Origin: Dryocola sp051307055
GTDB taxonomy: Bacteria > Pseudomonadota > Gammaproteobacteria > Enterobacterales > Enterobacteriaceae
NCBI RefSeq assembly: GCF_051307055.1
Contig: NZ_CP149994.1
Span: forward strand, 1,302,001 to 1,366,000
Direction: 5' to 3'
Length of the DNA: 64,000 nucleotides
The notes beneath the pieces were generated by a model. It was not told where the DNA came from. It worked only from the letters and a program-made list of their open reading frames with translations, and did not search any database. Of the stretch, positions 33,539-42,802 are shown one piece after another. Position 1 is the stretch's first letter; each line of letters begins with the position of its first letter. A program made the position numbers and the translations under genes.

Positions 33539-34042
33539 TTATTCGATATTCGATTCGATGAACCACAAGTACTGGTCCAGATCGCGGGATGCCGCGGTGA
33601 AAATATCCGCCGTATCTTCGTCTTTGGCTTCGCTAATAGCTTTGCGCACGTCGTTTGCGACGACGGCATAGCGATCCGCCAGCTCTTTTAAGTGATCCTG
33701 CACGCTATGAATATCCAGCGGATAGCTTTTCAGCGCCGTCTTGCTGTTAACGACCTGGGTTGTCCCCAGCGCCACGCCGCCAAGCTGAACGGCACGTTCT
33801 GCCATGGTATCCAGGTGAGTGGTCAAAGCTGTACGGAAGCCATCAAGCATTTCGTGGACGGCAATAAAGTTGGCACCGCGCATGTTCCAGTGAGCCTGTT
33901 TGGTAATCAGGGACAGATCGATGAACTGGATGACCTGACGATTCAACAGCTCGATGGTGGCTTTTTTCTCGTTATCCGCTACATCATTACGGGTATAGAG
34001 CAGGTTTGTAGATTTGGTTTTTACCAGTTTAGCGGTACTCAT
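33539..34042 (-). CDS. dps: DNA-binding ferritin-like protein Dps
   Basis: 167 residues, the standard length. The ferroxidase site residues are in KQAHWNMRGANFIAVHEMLDGF (His, Asp and Glu ligands). The Lys-rich N-terminus (MSTAKLVKTKSTNLLYTRND) is the DNA-binding tail. Dps dodecamers store iron and compact DNA in stationary phase. Neighbours glnH and rhtA match E. coli. Confidence 0.97.
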   Translation of the reverse strand: MSTAKLVKTKSTNLLYTRNDVADNEKKATIELLNRQVIQFIDLSLITKQAHWNMRGANFIAVHEMLDGFRTALTTHLDTMAERAVQLGGVALGTTQVVNSKTALKSYPLDIHSVQDHLKELADRYAVVANDVRKAISEAKDEDTADIFTAASRDLDQYLWFIESNIE

Positions 34043-34351
34043 AATCTTTCATCCTCTTGATGTGTGTTTCCTGATTTGTTACCGGGACTAAGTATAGCAC
34101 CGGTTTTTAATCTTGCTGGATGAGTTAATACCTATCAGACAAATAGCAATAATGAAGTGGCAATCATTATGTTGATTAATATCAATAGATTATAAGTAAG
34201 CAACAGGATATGTCATAAAAATGACAAGCGGCGTGGTAGCAGAAATAAATAGTTCTTATTTACGTCAGAAAAGTAAAGGCAATATAAGTGGTTGATCGCG
34301 GGTTTTTTATTTCCCGCGCGCGGCGTGCAGCGAGAAATAAATTGATCCAGA
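34043..34351. other. dps promoter region
   Basis: No gene. AT-rich, and expected to hold the RpoS/OxyR/IHF-controlled dps promoter known from E. coli. I do not mark individual boxes. The part near 34,310-34,335 has CCCGCGCGCGGCG just before the rhtA 3' end. Confidence 0.4.
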
Positions 34352-35239
34352 TTAATTTATATCGACACTTTTTATCTGCGTCTCGCGTTTAAGCGTTAAC
34401 GTCGAGCCGATGGAGGCGGCGATAATCGACAGCAACGCCAGCCACTGCACCCAGCTCAGATGCTCGCCAAGGAACAGCATGCCGGAGAGCGCAGCAAGGC
34501 CGGGCTCCATACTCATCAGCGTCCCGAACGTGCGCGTCGGCAGGCGCGTGAGGGCAATCATCTCAAGCGAGTATGGCAGGGCCGTAGACAGAACCGCCAC
34601 GCCAAGCCCTAAAGGAAGCAGCGACCAGTGCCAGATTGCGCCGCCTGCTTCCCATGCGCCAATCGGCACAAAAATAACGGCGGCAATCAGTGAGCCTATG
34701 GCTACCGTCGCCGGGCCGTGATCGGCGCCCGCTTTCTGACCAGACAGAATATAGAGCGCCCAGCATGCTCCGGCTCCCAACGCGAAGGCGGCGCCGGTTA
34801 AATCGACATGGGAAATATCTTGCCCAAGCGGCAGAAGGAACCACAGGCCCATCACCGCCAGCACCACCCAGATAAAGTCGATAGCCCGGCGCGATGAGAA
34901 CAGCGCCACGGCCAGCGGGCCGGTGAATTCGAGCGCCACGGCTATCCCGAGAGGAATAGTCTGAATAGATAAATAGAAGAGATAGTTCATGGCGCCGAGC
35001 GATAAGCCATACAGCAAAAGCGGCAGGCGCTGCTCCGCTTTAAAGCGTAAGCGCCAGGGCTTGAATACCGCCACCAGAATCAGCGTCCCTAAAGCCAGAC
35101 GTATCGCGGTTACGCCGGGCGCGCCAACCAGCGGGAAAAGCGATTTGGCGAGCGATGCCCCGCCCTGAATCGACGTCATGGCAATAAGCAGGATAACAAT
35201 GGGCAGCCAGACGGGCATTTTTCGGGAAGTTAACGGCAT
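34352..35239 (-). CDS. rhtA: Threonine/homoserine exporter RhtA
   Basis: 295 residues, same as E. coli, with ten membrane helices made of two EamA/DMT repeats (about residues 10-140 and 150-285). Conserved stretches include GGASLAKSLFPLVGAPGVTA and TRLPTRTFGTLMSMEPGLAA. It exports threonine, homoserine and related amino acids. Located between dps and ompX as in E. coli. Confidence 0.96.
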   Translation of the reverse strand: MPLTSRKMPVWLPIVILLIAMTSIQGGASLAKSLFPLVGAPGVTAIRLALGTLILVAVFKPWRLRFKAEQRLPLLLYGLSLGAMNYLFYLSIQTIPLGIAVALEFTGPLAVALFSSRRAIDFIWVVLAVMGLWFLLPLGQDISHVDLTGAAFALGAGACWALYILSGQKAGADHGPATVAIGSLIAAVIFVPIGAWEAGGAIWHWSLLPLGLGVAVLSTALPYSLEMIALTRLPTRTFGTLMSMEPGLAALSGMLFLGEHLSWVQWLALLSIIAASIGSTLTLKRETQIKSVDIN

Positions 35240-35607
35240 CCTGCGTCCTGTCAGTTAATGTCGGAATGGGTCAATGTATGAAAACGATCTTCAGTGTAAA
35301 GGATTAACTTATGGCTGGTTGAATTTTCATTAAGAAAAAGCCGACCGCTTTACGCTACCCTTGTCGTCAGTTTGTGTAAGTTTAACGCAAAAAAATTAAG
35401 AATTATCTGGATGACGAAATTATTAAACGCACCAATAATTGCGCGAATTTGTTAATAAATAACTGATTATTTAGTGACATAGCCGCTTGTGGAAACGTTG
35501 TGTTACATGAAAAGGTTCGTTAGACAACACGAATGACGAAGAGTTTCTTACGGGGTTTTGTTATATTTGAATCTTAGGACTTACTTGAAGCACATTTGAG
35601 GTGGATT
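35240..35607. other. rhtA-ompX intergenic region
   Basis: No gene. It contains the ompX promoter and a long AT-rich leader; ACTTGAAGCACATTTGAGGTGG precedes the ompX ATG. The ompX leader is a known small-RNA target in enterobacteria, but I mark no specific pairing site here. Confidence 0.4.
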
Positions 35608-36114
35608 ATGAAAAAAATTGCATGTCTTTCAGCACTGGCTTGTGTTCTGGCCGTTTCCGTAGGTACCGCAACTGCAGCAACCAGCACCGTAACCGGTGGT
35701 TATGCGCAGAGCGATATGCAGGGCGTTGCTAACAAAGCTAACGGCTTCAACCTGAAATACCGTTACGAAAACGACACCCCACTGGGCTATATCGGTTCCT
35801 TCACCTACACCGAAAAAGACCGCTCTGAAAATGGCGTTTACAACAAAGGTCAATACTACGGCGTTACTGCAGGTCCAGCTTTCCGTCTGAACGACTGGGC
35901 GAGCATCTACGGCGTTGTGGGTGTAGGCTACGGTAAATTCCAGAGCACCGACTACCCGGCAAAATCTGACTCCAGCGACTACGGTTTCTCCTACGGCGCA
36001 GGTATGCAGTTTAACCCAATGGAAAACGTTGCACTGGACGTTTCCTACGAGCAGAGCCGCATCCGTAACGTTGATGTTGGCACCTGGATCGCAGGCGTGG
36101 GTTACCGCTTCTGA
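35608..36114 (+). CDS. ompX: Outer-membrane protein OmpX
   Basis: 168 residues. A signal peptide (MKKIACLSALACVLAVSVG, cleaved after ATA) precedes an eight-stranded barrel ending in GVGYRF with the terminal Phe used by the Bam complex. It is similar to E. coli OmpX (171 residues), with variable loops. Start 35608 follows GAGGTGGATT. Implicated in surface adhesion and complement interaction in relatives. Confidence 0.96.
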   Translation: MKKIACLSALACVLAVSVGTATAATSTVTGGYAQSDMQGVANKANGFNLKYRYENDTPLGYIGSFTYTEKDRSENGVYNKGQYYGVTAGPAFRLNDWASIYGVVGVGYGKFQSTDYPAKSDSSDYGFSYGAGMQFNPMENVALDVSYEQSRIRNVDVGTWIAGVGYRF

Positions 36115-36136
36115 TTCACCCTCTCAGGTGAAAATA

Positions 36137-36164
36137 AAAATCCGCCCTTGTGGCGGATTTTTTT
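36137..36164 (+). terminator. ompX terminator
   Basis: TCCGCC / GGCGGA stem with a 5-nt loop, extended by A/T pairs, followed by a T7 run. It also has a T-run on the other strand, so it can serve convergent opgE. Confidence 0.9.
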
Positions 36165-36180
36165 ATGTTCTTAATTCACC

Positions 36181-37764
36181 TTAGCGCGTCTTTATCTCAA
36201 AGATATCGCTCTGCAGATGATTATAGTCCACCTTCTTAAGCTTAAAGTTAGTAATCCAGGTCGGACCCGCTTTTTGCTCAGAGATAAACTTGTAGCGCAT
36301 CGCCAGCTCTTTGGTTTTAATACCGGTCCAGTCAGAGAAGAAGTTAAGAAAATCGTTGGCTGAACGGCGCGCTTTTATCAGACGATGCTCCTTATCATCG
36401 CTTGAAAGCACCATAAAGGGCACCTGGAAGTTCTGCTGGAACTCATCGTCATGCGCCAGATACTGTACTTTGGTGCCGCGCTCTTTAAAGGCCAGGCCAT
36501 GATCTGAGAAATAGACCATCGAGAAAGTCTCGCCGGTATTCTGCAGCTGCTGATAAAGCTGCTTAAGAAGATCGTCAGTCTGCGTCATGCTGTAGATATA
36601 GCAGGAGGTCTCTTTCGACTGCACGAACTCCACATACTTTCCTTGCGTGCGATCGCATGCCTGCGGGTGAGACCCCATCAGATGCAGGACGATCAGCTGT
36701 GGCGTGGTGCGACGGGTAGCAAATACCTGCGCCGTCATCTTCAGCAGCGCTTCATCGCGGGTATTTTTATCCGCTTCAAAATCACCGCTTTTCAGGAACT
36801 GCACTTCATCAGCGCGTTTTGCGATGCTGGCTATGGCGGTATCGTACTCGCCAATCTGGCCCTGGTTTGAAAACCACCATGTCTGAAAACCGGCGCGGTT
36901 GGCGAGCGTCACAATATTATCCTGGTATTGCGGCTTGCCGTCGATAACGCGGTTGAGCGTCATGCCCAGCGATTTCTGCGTGGAGCCGCTTGCCGAAATG
37001 TAGTCAGTAAATAAGCTGCCGTTAACCGAGCTGGCAAACGGCGTGTTGTTCCAGTGGCCGCCAAAAGCGCCAAGCGCATCGCGGCGCGCGCTTTCACCAA
37101 TCACTACCACATAGGTATGGTACTTCGGCTTTACCGCCAGCACCTGCCAGGTATCTTTCATTTTTGCAAACTCCCGCATGCGGGTTTGCTCATCAAGCAC
37201 TTCCTGATTATTCACCACCACGTCTTTGACGAAGCGGAATACCGGATAGCCCGTATCTTTAAATTTAAAGACGCCGCCCTGGGCAAGGTTCTGTACCGGC
37301 GTGACGAAAAAACACGCCAGGCTTATTGCCAGGCAGGCGCTGTCGAAGTGGCTCCAGCCCTTTTTTGCCGCGGCTTTGCGGCGCACGGCTATATAGCCCA
37401 GCGCCAGAATAAATACAGAAACCAGATAGCTGTACCACGGGAAGATGGTCATTATCTCCGTGGATTCTTCAAAGTTGGTTGAGTGCAGCGCCAGCAGGGT
37501 ATTGAAGTTCGGCGCGCCGTAAGCCTGCCCGAAAGGGAAATACATTGCCGCCACCAGGCTGCAAACCGCAATAACCCCTTTTTGCAAGCGCGGAGCGCGA
37601 CGCCCAAGCAACAGCAATACGCAGCCAAAAGCAGCCGCATACAGCAGGCTGAATTTATAACCTAAAGCGAAGTTAATAAGCAGCGATTGCAGAAAGTAAA
37701 ATGCGGTCCACGGGTTGAGCGCAACGCCGCGCGCCGTGAGGGTATCTTTAGCCGTTAAATTCAT
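36181..37764 (-). CDS. opgE: Phosphoethanolamine transferase OpgE
   Basis: 527 residues, identical in length to E. coli OpgE (YbiP). About four to five N-terminal membrane helices precede a periplasmic sulfatase-fold domain with GESARRDALGAFGGHWNNTP, in which the phosphorylated nucleophile region begins, and FSDHGLAFKERG and HDDEFQQNFQVPF with metal ligands. It adds phosphoethanolamine to osmoregulated periplasmic glucans. Start 37764 (MNLTAKDTL) matches E. coli. Confidence 0.95.
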   Translation of the reverse strand: MNLTAKDTLTARGVALNPWTAFYFLQSLLINFALGYKFSLLYAAAFGCVLLLLGRRAPRLQKGVIAVCSLVAAMYFPFGQAYGAPNFNTLLALHSTNFEESTEIMTIFPWYSYLVSVFILALGYIAVRRKAAAKKGWSHFDSACLAISLACFFVTPVQNLAQGGVFKFKDTGYPVFRFVKDVVVNNQEVLDEQTRMREFAKMKDTWQVLAVKPKYHTYVVVIGESARRDALGAFGGHWNNTPFASSVNGSLFTDYISASGSTQKSLGMTLNRVIDGKPQYQDNIVTLANRAGFQTWWFSNQGQIGEYDTAIASIAKRADEVQFLKSGDFEADKNTRDEALLKMTAQVFATRRTTPQLIVLHLMGSHPQACDRTQGKYVEFVQSKETSCYIYSMTQTDDLLKQLYQQLQNTGETFSMVYFSDHGLAFKERGTKVQYLAHDDEFQQNFQVPFMVLSSDDKEHRLIKARRSANDFLNFFSDWTGIKTKELAMRYKFISEQKAGPTWITNFKLKKVDYNHLQSDIFEIKTR

Positions 37765-38081
37765 GTTTACCGAATCAACAAAACGCCATGCGAGAACCCT
37801 GGCGACAAGGGTCAAAAACCTGCCTGACAGGCGGAAAAGAAGGAAGAGGGAACCGCATCCGGAAGCCGCTTAATGTGCAGGGCTGCAAGAAGATAGAGCG
37901 CAACGTAGAGAAGATCAACAGATAACCAAAGCGTGTTTTGCGAGGTGGATTGCAAATCAAGCAGTTTGTGTGGTTAAAGCGCGGGGAGAGAGCGTATCTG
38001 CGGAATTAATAGAAAACTGTTGTTACAAAAAGATGACGCGGCAGGGCAGGTTCCCGGCCTGATGGAGGGCAGGGCGAAAGC
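37765..38081. other. opgE-mntS intergenic region
   Basis: No protein gene seen. In E. coli the DNA opposite mntS gives the small RNA RybA; I cannot place its ends here. The stretch otherwise looks like an ordinary promoter region for opgE. Confidence 0.4.
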
Positions 38082-38210
38082 CTATGACTTTGGCGCCTCG
38101 TCCTGTTCAGGTTTCCCGGAAACCCAGTCACACAGCATATTCAGCAGCATTAACCGCACCTGGAAAGGGGAGTGAGTAAACACGCTTATGCACCTCTTAA
38201 AATCGTTCAT
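38082..38210 (-). CDS. mntS: Manganese-responsive small protein MntS
   Basis: 42 codons: MNDFKRCISVFTHSPFQVRL, then MLLNMLCDWVSGKPEQDEAP and KS. Length, sequence and location beside mntR match E. coli MntS, which raises available Mn(II) by inhibiting the exporter MntP. GGAGGATTTTTT precedes the ATG. An MntR-type box lies about 65 bp upstream. Confidence 0.93.
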   Translation of the reverse strand: MNDFKRCISVFTHSPFQVRLMLLNMLCDWVSGKPEQDEAPKS

Positions 38211-38275
38211 AAAAAATCCTCCTCGTTACCTCTGCCACCCTTAATCCATTAAAAGCTGACTGCATTACATACAGG

Positions 38276-38291
38276 TATAGCACAGGCTATA
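38276..38291. promoter_or_regulatory. MntR box upstream of mntS
   Basis: TATAGC-ACAG-GCTATA is a perfect dyad matching the MntR operator pattern (AxxATAGC-N-GCTATxxT). A second, looser TATAGCTATTGCTAT follows at about 38,295. It fits manganese-dependent repression of mntS by the adjacent regulator. Confidence 0.8.
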
Positions 38292-38401
38292 TTATATAGC
38301 TATTGCTATGCCGTTAAATTTTTGTGGATGCGGGGAGGTGGTTTACAATGGGCGCTTCCGCCGACGAAGAACGATGTCGCGCCACTGTATGAGGAAGCTC
38401 C

Positions 38402-38872
38402 ATGAGCCGTCAGGCAGGTCAAAAGAACAGCAAAAAAGTGACGCAGCTACTTAACGTTGAAGAGCATGTTGAAGGTTTTCGTCAGGTGCGGGAAGCGCAT
38501 CGTCGTGAATTAATTGATGATTATGTCGAACTGATCTCCGATCTTATTCGCGAGGTTGGGGAAGTGCGCCAGGTCGATATGGCCGCGCGTCTGGGCGTGT
38601 CGCAGCCGACGGTTGCCAAGATGCTTAAGCGCCTGGCTACGCTTGGCCTGATTGAACAGATCCCCTGGCGAGGCGTTTTTCTTACTGCCGAAGGGGAAAA
38701 GCAGGCGCAGCTCAGCCGCGAGCGCCATCAGATTGTGGAAAACTTCTTCCTGGCGTTAGGGATAAGCCCGGAAACGGCTCGTATCGATGCCGAAGGCGTG
38801 GAGCATCACGTCAGCGAAGAAACCCTGCAGGCCTTCTGTCGTTTCACGCAGCAGAGCGGCTTTAAACAATAA
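38402..38872 (+). CDS. mntR: Manganese-dependent regulator MntR
   Basis: 156 residues, DtxR/MntR family. The winged helix is VDMAARLGVSQPTVAKMLKR, LATLGLIEQIPWRGVFLT; the metal-binding/dimer half has HQIVENFFLALGIS and EGVEHHVSEETL with the His and Glu ligands. Represses mntH and mntS and activates mntP with Mn(II). The stop is directly followed by the ybiR ATG, so the two are co-transcribed. Confidence 0.96.
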   Translation: MSRQAGQKNSKKVTQLLNVEEHVEGFRQVREAHRRELIDDYVELISDLIREVGEVRQVDMAARLGVSQPTVAKMLKRLATLGLIEQIPWRGVFLTAEGEKQAQLSRERHQIVENFFLALGISPETARIDAEGVEHHVSEETLQAFCRFTQQSGFKQ

Positions 38873-39985
38873 ATGTTGAAAACGCTGTACCGGCCTTTTT
38901 TACGCGATCGTTTTCTTCACCTGTTGCTGATTATCGGCGTTGTATGCTGTTTGGCGGCCCCCTTTCGTCCAGGCTTATGGGCGGCGGCCGTCGACTGGCA
39001 CACTATCATCACCCTCGCCGGGCTGATGATGCTGACCAAAGGCGTGGAGCTGAGCGGCTATTTCGACGTGCTGGGCCGCCGGATGGTGAAGCGCTTTGGC
39101 AGCGAACGCCAGCTGGCGATGTTTATGGTCAGCGCGGCGGCGCTGCTCTCAACTTTTCTGACCAATGACGTGGCGCTGTTTATCATCGTGCCGCTGACCA
39201 TTACCCTCAAAAAGCTGTGTTCGATGCCGGTGACCCGGCTGATTATCTTCGAGGCGCTGGCGGTGAACGCCGGTTCGCTTCTCACGCCGGTCGGCAATCC
39301 GCAAAATATCCTGCTGTGGGGGCGTTCGGGCCTCTCTTTTGCGGCCTTCACCTGGCAAATGGTTCCGCTTGCCGGGGCGATGGTGGCAAGCCTGCTGGCG
39401 CTGTGCTGGCTGTGCTTTCCGAAAAAAGCCCTGAATTATCACGGACACGACAGAATAGATGCCTGGCAGCCGCGGCTGGTTTACGCAAGCGTCGCGCTGT
39501 ACGCGGTGTTTATCGCTTCGCTTGAGCTAAAGCAGGAGGCCTGGGGACTTGCCCTTGTCGCGCTGGGGTTTATCCTTCTTGCAAGAAGGATACTGATAAG
39601 CATCGACTGGAGCCTGCTGCTGGTATTTATAGCGATGTTTATCGACGTTCACTTAATAACCAGGATTCCGGTCCTTGAGCAGGCTCTGCATGGCGTAAGC
39701 CAGCTTTCGCAGGGAGGATTATTTGCGCTCGGCATCGCTCTTTCGCAAATCATCAGCAACGTGCCCGCCACTATTCTGCTGCTGAACTATGCTCCGCCCT
39801 CGGCGCTGCTGGCCTTTGCCGTTAACATCGGCGGTTTCGGCCTGCTGCCGGGTTCGCTTGCCAACCTTATCGCGCTGCGTATGGCAAACGACAGGCGAAT
39901 CTGGGTGCGGTTCCACTTCTATTCCCTGCCGATGCTGCTCTGGGCCGCCTTAGCGGGATACGCTTTATTGCTGCTGTTTACCTAA
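38873..39985 (+). CDS. ybiR: Anion-transporter-like membrane protein YbiR
   Basis: 370 residues, about ten membrane helices, ion transporter (ArsB/NhaD/CitMHS) superfamily. FLTNDVALFIIVPLTITLKK and TPVGNPQNILLWGRSGLSF are the paired hairpin motifs; the second-half copy has SQIISNVPATILLLNYAP. Substrate unknown; the link with mntR suggests, but does not prove, a metal-related role. There is no gap to mntR. Confidence 0.93.
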   Translation: MLKTLYRPFLRDRFLHLLLIIGVVCCLAAPFRPGLWAAAVDWHTIITLAGLMMLTKGVELSGYFDVLGRRMVKRFGSERQLAMFMVSAAALLSTFLTNDVALFIIVPLTITLKKLCSMPVTRLIIFEALAVNAGSLLTPVGNPQNILLWGRSGLSFAAFTWQMVPLAGAMVASLLALCWLCFPKKALNYHGHDRIDAWQPRLVYASVALYAVFIASLELKQEAWGLALVALGFILLARRILISIDWSLLLVFIAMFIDVHLITRIPVLEQALHGVSQLSQGGLFALGIALSQIISNVPATILLLNYAPPSALLAFAVNIGGFGLLPGSLANLIALRMANDRRIWVRFHFYSLPMLLWAALAGYALLLLFT

Positions 39986-40099
39986 GATAAATACCAATTG
40001 TCAGTATTTCCTGGCAAATGTATAGCCAGCTCCTAAATTTACTGAACGGTAAATTTTTTGTGGCGCAGGTAATGCGTTCCAGGGCGAGCTGGCGAACCT

Positions 40100-41224
40100 A
40101 TGGCAGACCAGAATGACAAGCCGGATAACGGCGAAGAGCAGCAAAAAGGCGACGCTCAACAAGAGAATAATCAAAACGACGAAAAAAAACGCCCCGGCAA
40201 AAAGCCGCTGATTATTTTGGGCATCGTCGTGGTAGTGATGGTGATTGTGGCGGCGGTGTGGTGGTTTTTAACCCGTAACGAAGAGACCACCGACGATGCC
40301 TTTACCGAAGGCAACGCCGTGACCATCGCGCCGAAAGTGGCGGGCTACGTTACGGAATTGCATATCGCTGATAACCAGCGGGTGCATAAAGGCGACCTGC
40401 TGGTGGTTATCGATCCGCGGGATGCCGCCGCGCAACGCGATCGGGCCCGGGCGCAGGTTGGCCTTGCGGAGTCACAGCTGCATCAGGCGCAGGCGCAGCT
40501 CGATCTGGCGAAAGTGCAGTATCCGGCCCAGCGCGATCGGGCGCAGGCGGAGGTCACCAAAGCAGAGGCGGATTTAGCCAATGCCCGCGCGGAGTACAAA
40601 CGTCAGCGAGGCGTGGATCCACGCGCCACCTCGCAGCAAAATATTGATACCGCCAACGCGCAACTGCGATCGGCCGAAGCGGGGCTTGCCAACGCCCGCG
40701 CGCAGCTTGAAGTCGCAAGCCAGGTCAAACTGCAAATCCGCCAGCAGGGAACCAACGTGGAAGCCCGAGCCCGGCAGGTGGAACAGGCCAAAGCCCAGCT
40801 TGAGACGGCAGAGCTGAACCTCTCTTACACCGAAGTGCGCGCGCCGTTTGACGGCTTTGTCACGCTGCGTAACGTGCAGCTCGGCTCGCTGGTGCAGGCC
40901 GGAACGGCGCTGTTTTCGGTGGTTTCTCCGGATATCTGGGTCACCGCTAACTTTAAAGAATCTCAGCTGGAACGAATGCGCCCCGGCAATAAGGTGACGC
41001 TTAGCGTGGACGCCTATCCGGACATGGAGCTGGAAGGGCATATCGACAGCATTCAGCAGGGCAGCGGCTCGCGCTTCTCGGCCTTCCCGGCGGAAAACGC
41101 TACCGGCAACTTTGTGAAAATCGTACAGCGCGTACCGGTAAAAATCGTCATTGATAAAGGGCTGGATGCGAACCATCCCCTGCCGCTGGGGCTCTCCGTT
41201 GAGCCGAAGGTAACCGTCGAATGA
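40100..41224 (+). CDS. EmrA-like membrane-fusion protein
   Basis: 374 residues. A hydrophilic Asp/Asn/Gln-rich N-terminus (residues 1-34) is followed by one membrane helix (about 35-55), then the HlyD-type periplasmic part: a lipoyl half-motif with DDAFTEGNAVTIAPKVAGYV, a long alpha hairpin rich in Ala/Gln (about 95-225) and the second half with SYTEVRAPFDGFVTLRNVQ. It links the MFS pump to the outer-membrane channel. The stop overlaps the next start by ATGA. Confidence 0.92.
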   Translation: MADQNDKPDNGEEQQKGDAQQENNQNDEKKRPGKKPLIILGIVVVVMVIVAAVWWFLTRNEETTDDAFTEGNAVTIAPKVAGYVTELHIADNQRVHKGDLLVVIDPRDAAAQRDRARAQVGLAESQLHQAQAQLDLAKVQYPAQRDRAQAEVTKAEADLANARAEYKRQRGVDPRATSQQNIDTANAQLRSAEAGLANARAQLEVASQVKLQIRQQGTNVEARARQVEQAKAQLETAELNLSYTEVRAPFDGFVTLRNVQLGSLVQAGTALFSVVSPDIWVTANFKESQLERMRPGNKVTLSVDAYPDMELEGHIDSIQQGSGSRFSAFPAENATGNFVKIVQRVPVKIVIDKGLDANHPLPLGLSVEPKVTVE

Positions 41225-42801
41225 GCGAGATGGCCGCTGAGCATCACGATAACTGGAAACCAGCCAGTAACCCGTGGGCCGTGGCGATTGTCGTCACGCT
41301 TGCGGTCTTCATGGAGATCCTCGACACCACTATCGTTAACGTGGCGCTGCCGCACGTGGCGGGTTCGCTCTCCTCAAGCTATGACGAATCCACCTGGGTG
41401 CTCACCTCGTATCTGGTAGCAAACGGCATCGTGCTGCCTATCTCCGCATTCTTAAGCCGCCTGTTTGGCCGCAAGCAATTCTTTTTAATCTGCATCGTGA
41501 TGTTTACCGTCTGTTCGTTTTTGTGCGGCATCGCCACCGAGCTTTGGGAAATCATTCTGTTTCGCGTTATGCAGGGCTTCTTCGGCGGCGGGTTACAGCC
41601 CACGCAGCAGTCGGTTTTGCTGGATTACTTCAAGCCTGAAGATCGCGGTAAAGCGTTCGGACTGTCGTCGATTGCCATTATCGTCGCCCCGGTACTCGGG
41701 CCAACGCTCGGCGGCTGGATAACCGACAACTACTCCTGGCGCTGGGTATTTTTTATCAATATCCCGGTTGGCATTGTCACGGTGCTGGCGATTTATCAGC
41801 TGTTAGAAGATCCGCCCTGGGAGCGTAAATCGGAAGAAAAACTTACCGTTGACTGGACCGGCATCGGCCTTATCGCGCTGGGCCTCGGCTGCCTGCAGGT
41901 CATGCTGGATCGCGGTGAAGACGACGACTGGTTTTACTCGAACTTTATCCGCACCTTCGCCGTGCTGACGCTAATCGGCATTATCGGCGCGATTTTCTGG
42001 CTGATCTATGCCAAAAAACCGGTGGTGGATTTGCGCTGCATGAAGGACAAAAACTTTGCCGTCTCAAGCCTGCTGATGGCGGGAATGGCGATGATTCTGT
42101 ACGGCAGCTCCGTGGTTATTCCGCAGCTTGCGCAGCAGGATCTGGGGTATACCGCAACCTGGTCCGGGCTGGTGCTTTCTCCCGGCGCAATACTCATCGT
42201 GCTGACCATTCCGCTGGTAATAAAGCTGATGCCGATCGTGCAGACGCGCTGGATAATCGCCTTTGGCTTTAGCTGCCTCGCCGCGTCGTTTTTCTGGTCG
42301 CGCAACTTAACGCCGAACGTCGATTTTGAAACGCTGGTGCTGTTCCGCAGCGCGCAGTCAATCGGGCTTGGCTTCTTATTTGTGCCGCTGACCACCATTG
42401 CGTTTATTACCATTCCGCGAAGGCTTAACGCCGACTCGGCGGCGCTGTTTACCATGTTCCGTAACGTGGCGGGCTCGATAGGTATTTCGCTCTCGACGGC
42501 GGCGATTACCGAACGCGCGCAGGCACACAGCGCCCATCTCAGCACCCATATGAACCCGTTTGACGAACAGTTTCAGCAGGCTATTAAAAGCGGCGCGCAG
42601 GCGATTCGGAACTTCACGACGCAGGTTGGCGACCCGACCGGCATCGCAACCGGACAGCTCTATAAAACGATGATTGAACAGTCGCGTATTCTCGCCTACA
42701 TCGACGTGTTTACCATCCTGAGCTTCATCGCCTTGCTGCTGATCCCACTTTGTTTCTTGCTTTCGCCGGTGAAGAGCGAAGGCGCCGCAGGAGCGCATTG
42801 A
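41221..42801 (+). CDS. EmrB-like MFS multidrug efflux pump (DHA2)
   Basis: 526 residues with 14 membrane helices. Family motifs: ILDTTIVNVALPHVAGSL in helix 1, the loop-2 motif SRLFGRKQFF, and GPTLGGWITDNYSWRWVFFI (antiporter motif C region). Proton-driven export of hydrophobic drugs in the inner membrane. Encoded between its membrane-fusion protein and an outer-membrane factor, making a complete EmrAB-TolC-like set. Confidence 0.92.
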   Translation: MSEMAAEHHDNWKPASNPWAVAIVVTLAVFMEILDTTIVNVALPHVAGSLSSSYDESTWVLTSYLVANGIVLPISAFLSRLFGRKQFFLICIVMFTVCSFLCGIATELWEIILFRVMQGFFGGGLQPTQQSVLLDYFKPEDRGKAFGLSSIAIIVAPVLGPTLGGWITDNYSWRWVFFINIPVGIVTVLAIYQLLEDPPWERKSEEKLTVDWTGIGLIALGLGCLQVMLDRGEDDDWFYSNFIRTFAVLTLIGIIGAIFWLIYAKKPVVDLRCMKDKNFAVSSLLMAGMAMILYGSSVVIPQLAQQDLGYTATWSGLVLSPGAILIVLTIPLVIKLMPIVQTRWIIAFGFSCLAASFFWSRNLTPNVDFETLVLFRSAQSIGLGFLFVPLTTIAFITIPRRLNADSAALFTMFRNVAGSIGISLSTAAITERAQAHSAHLSTHMNPFDEQFQQAIKSGAQAIRNFTTQVGDPTGIATGQLYKTMIEQSRILAYIDVFTILSFIALLLIPLCFLLSPVKSEGAAGAH

Positions 42802-42802
42802 T

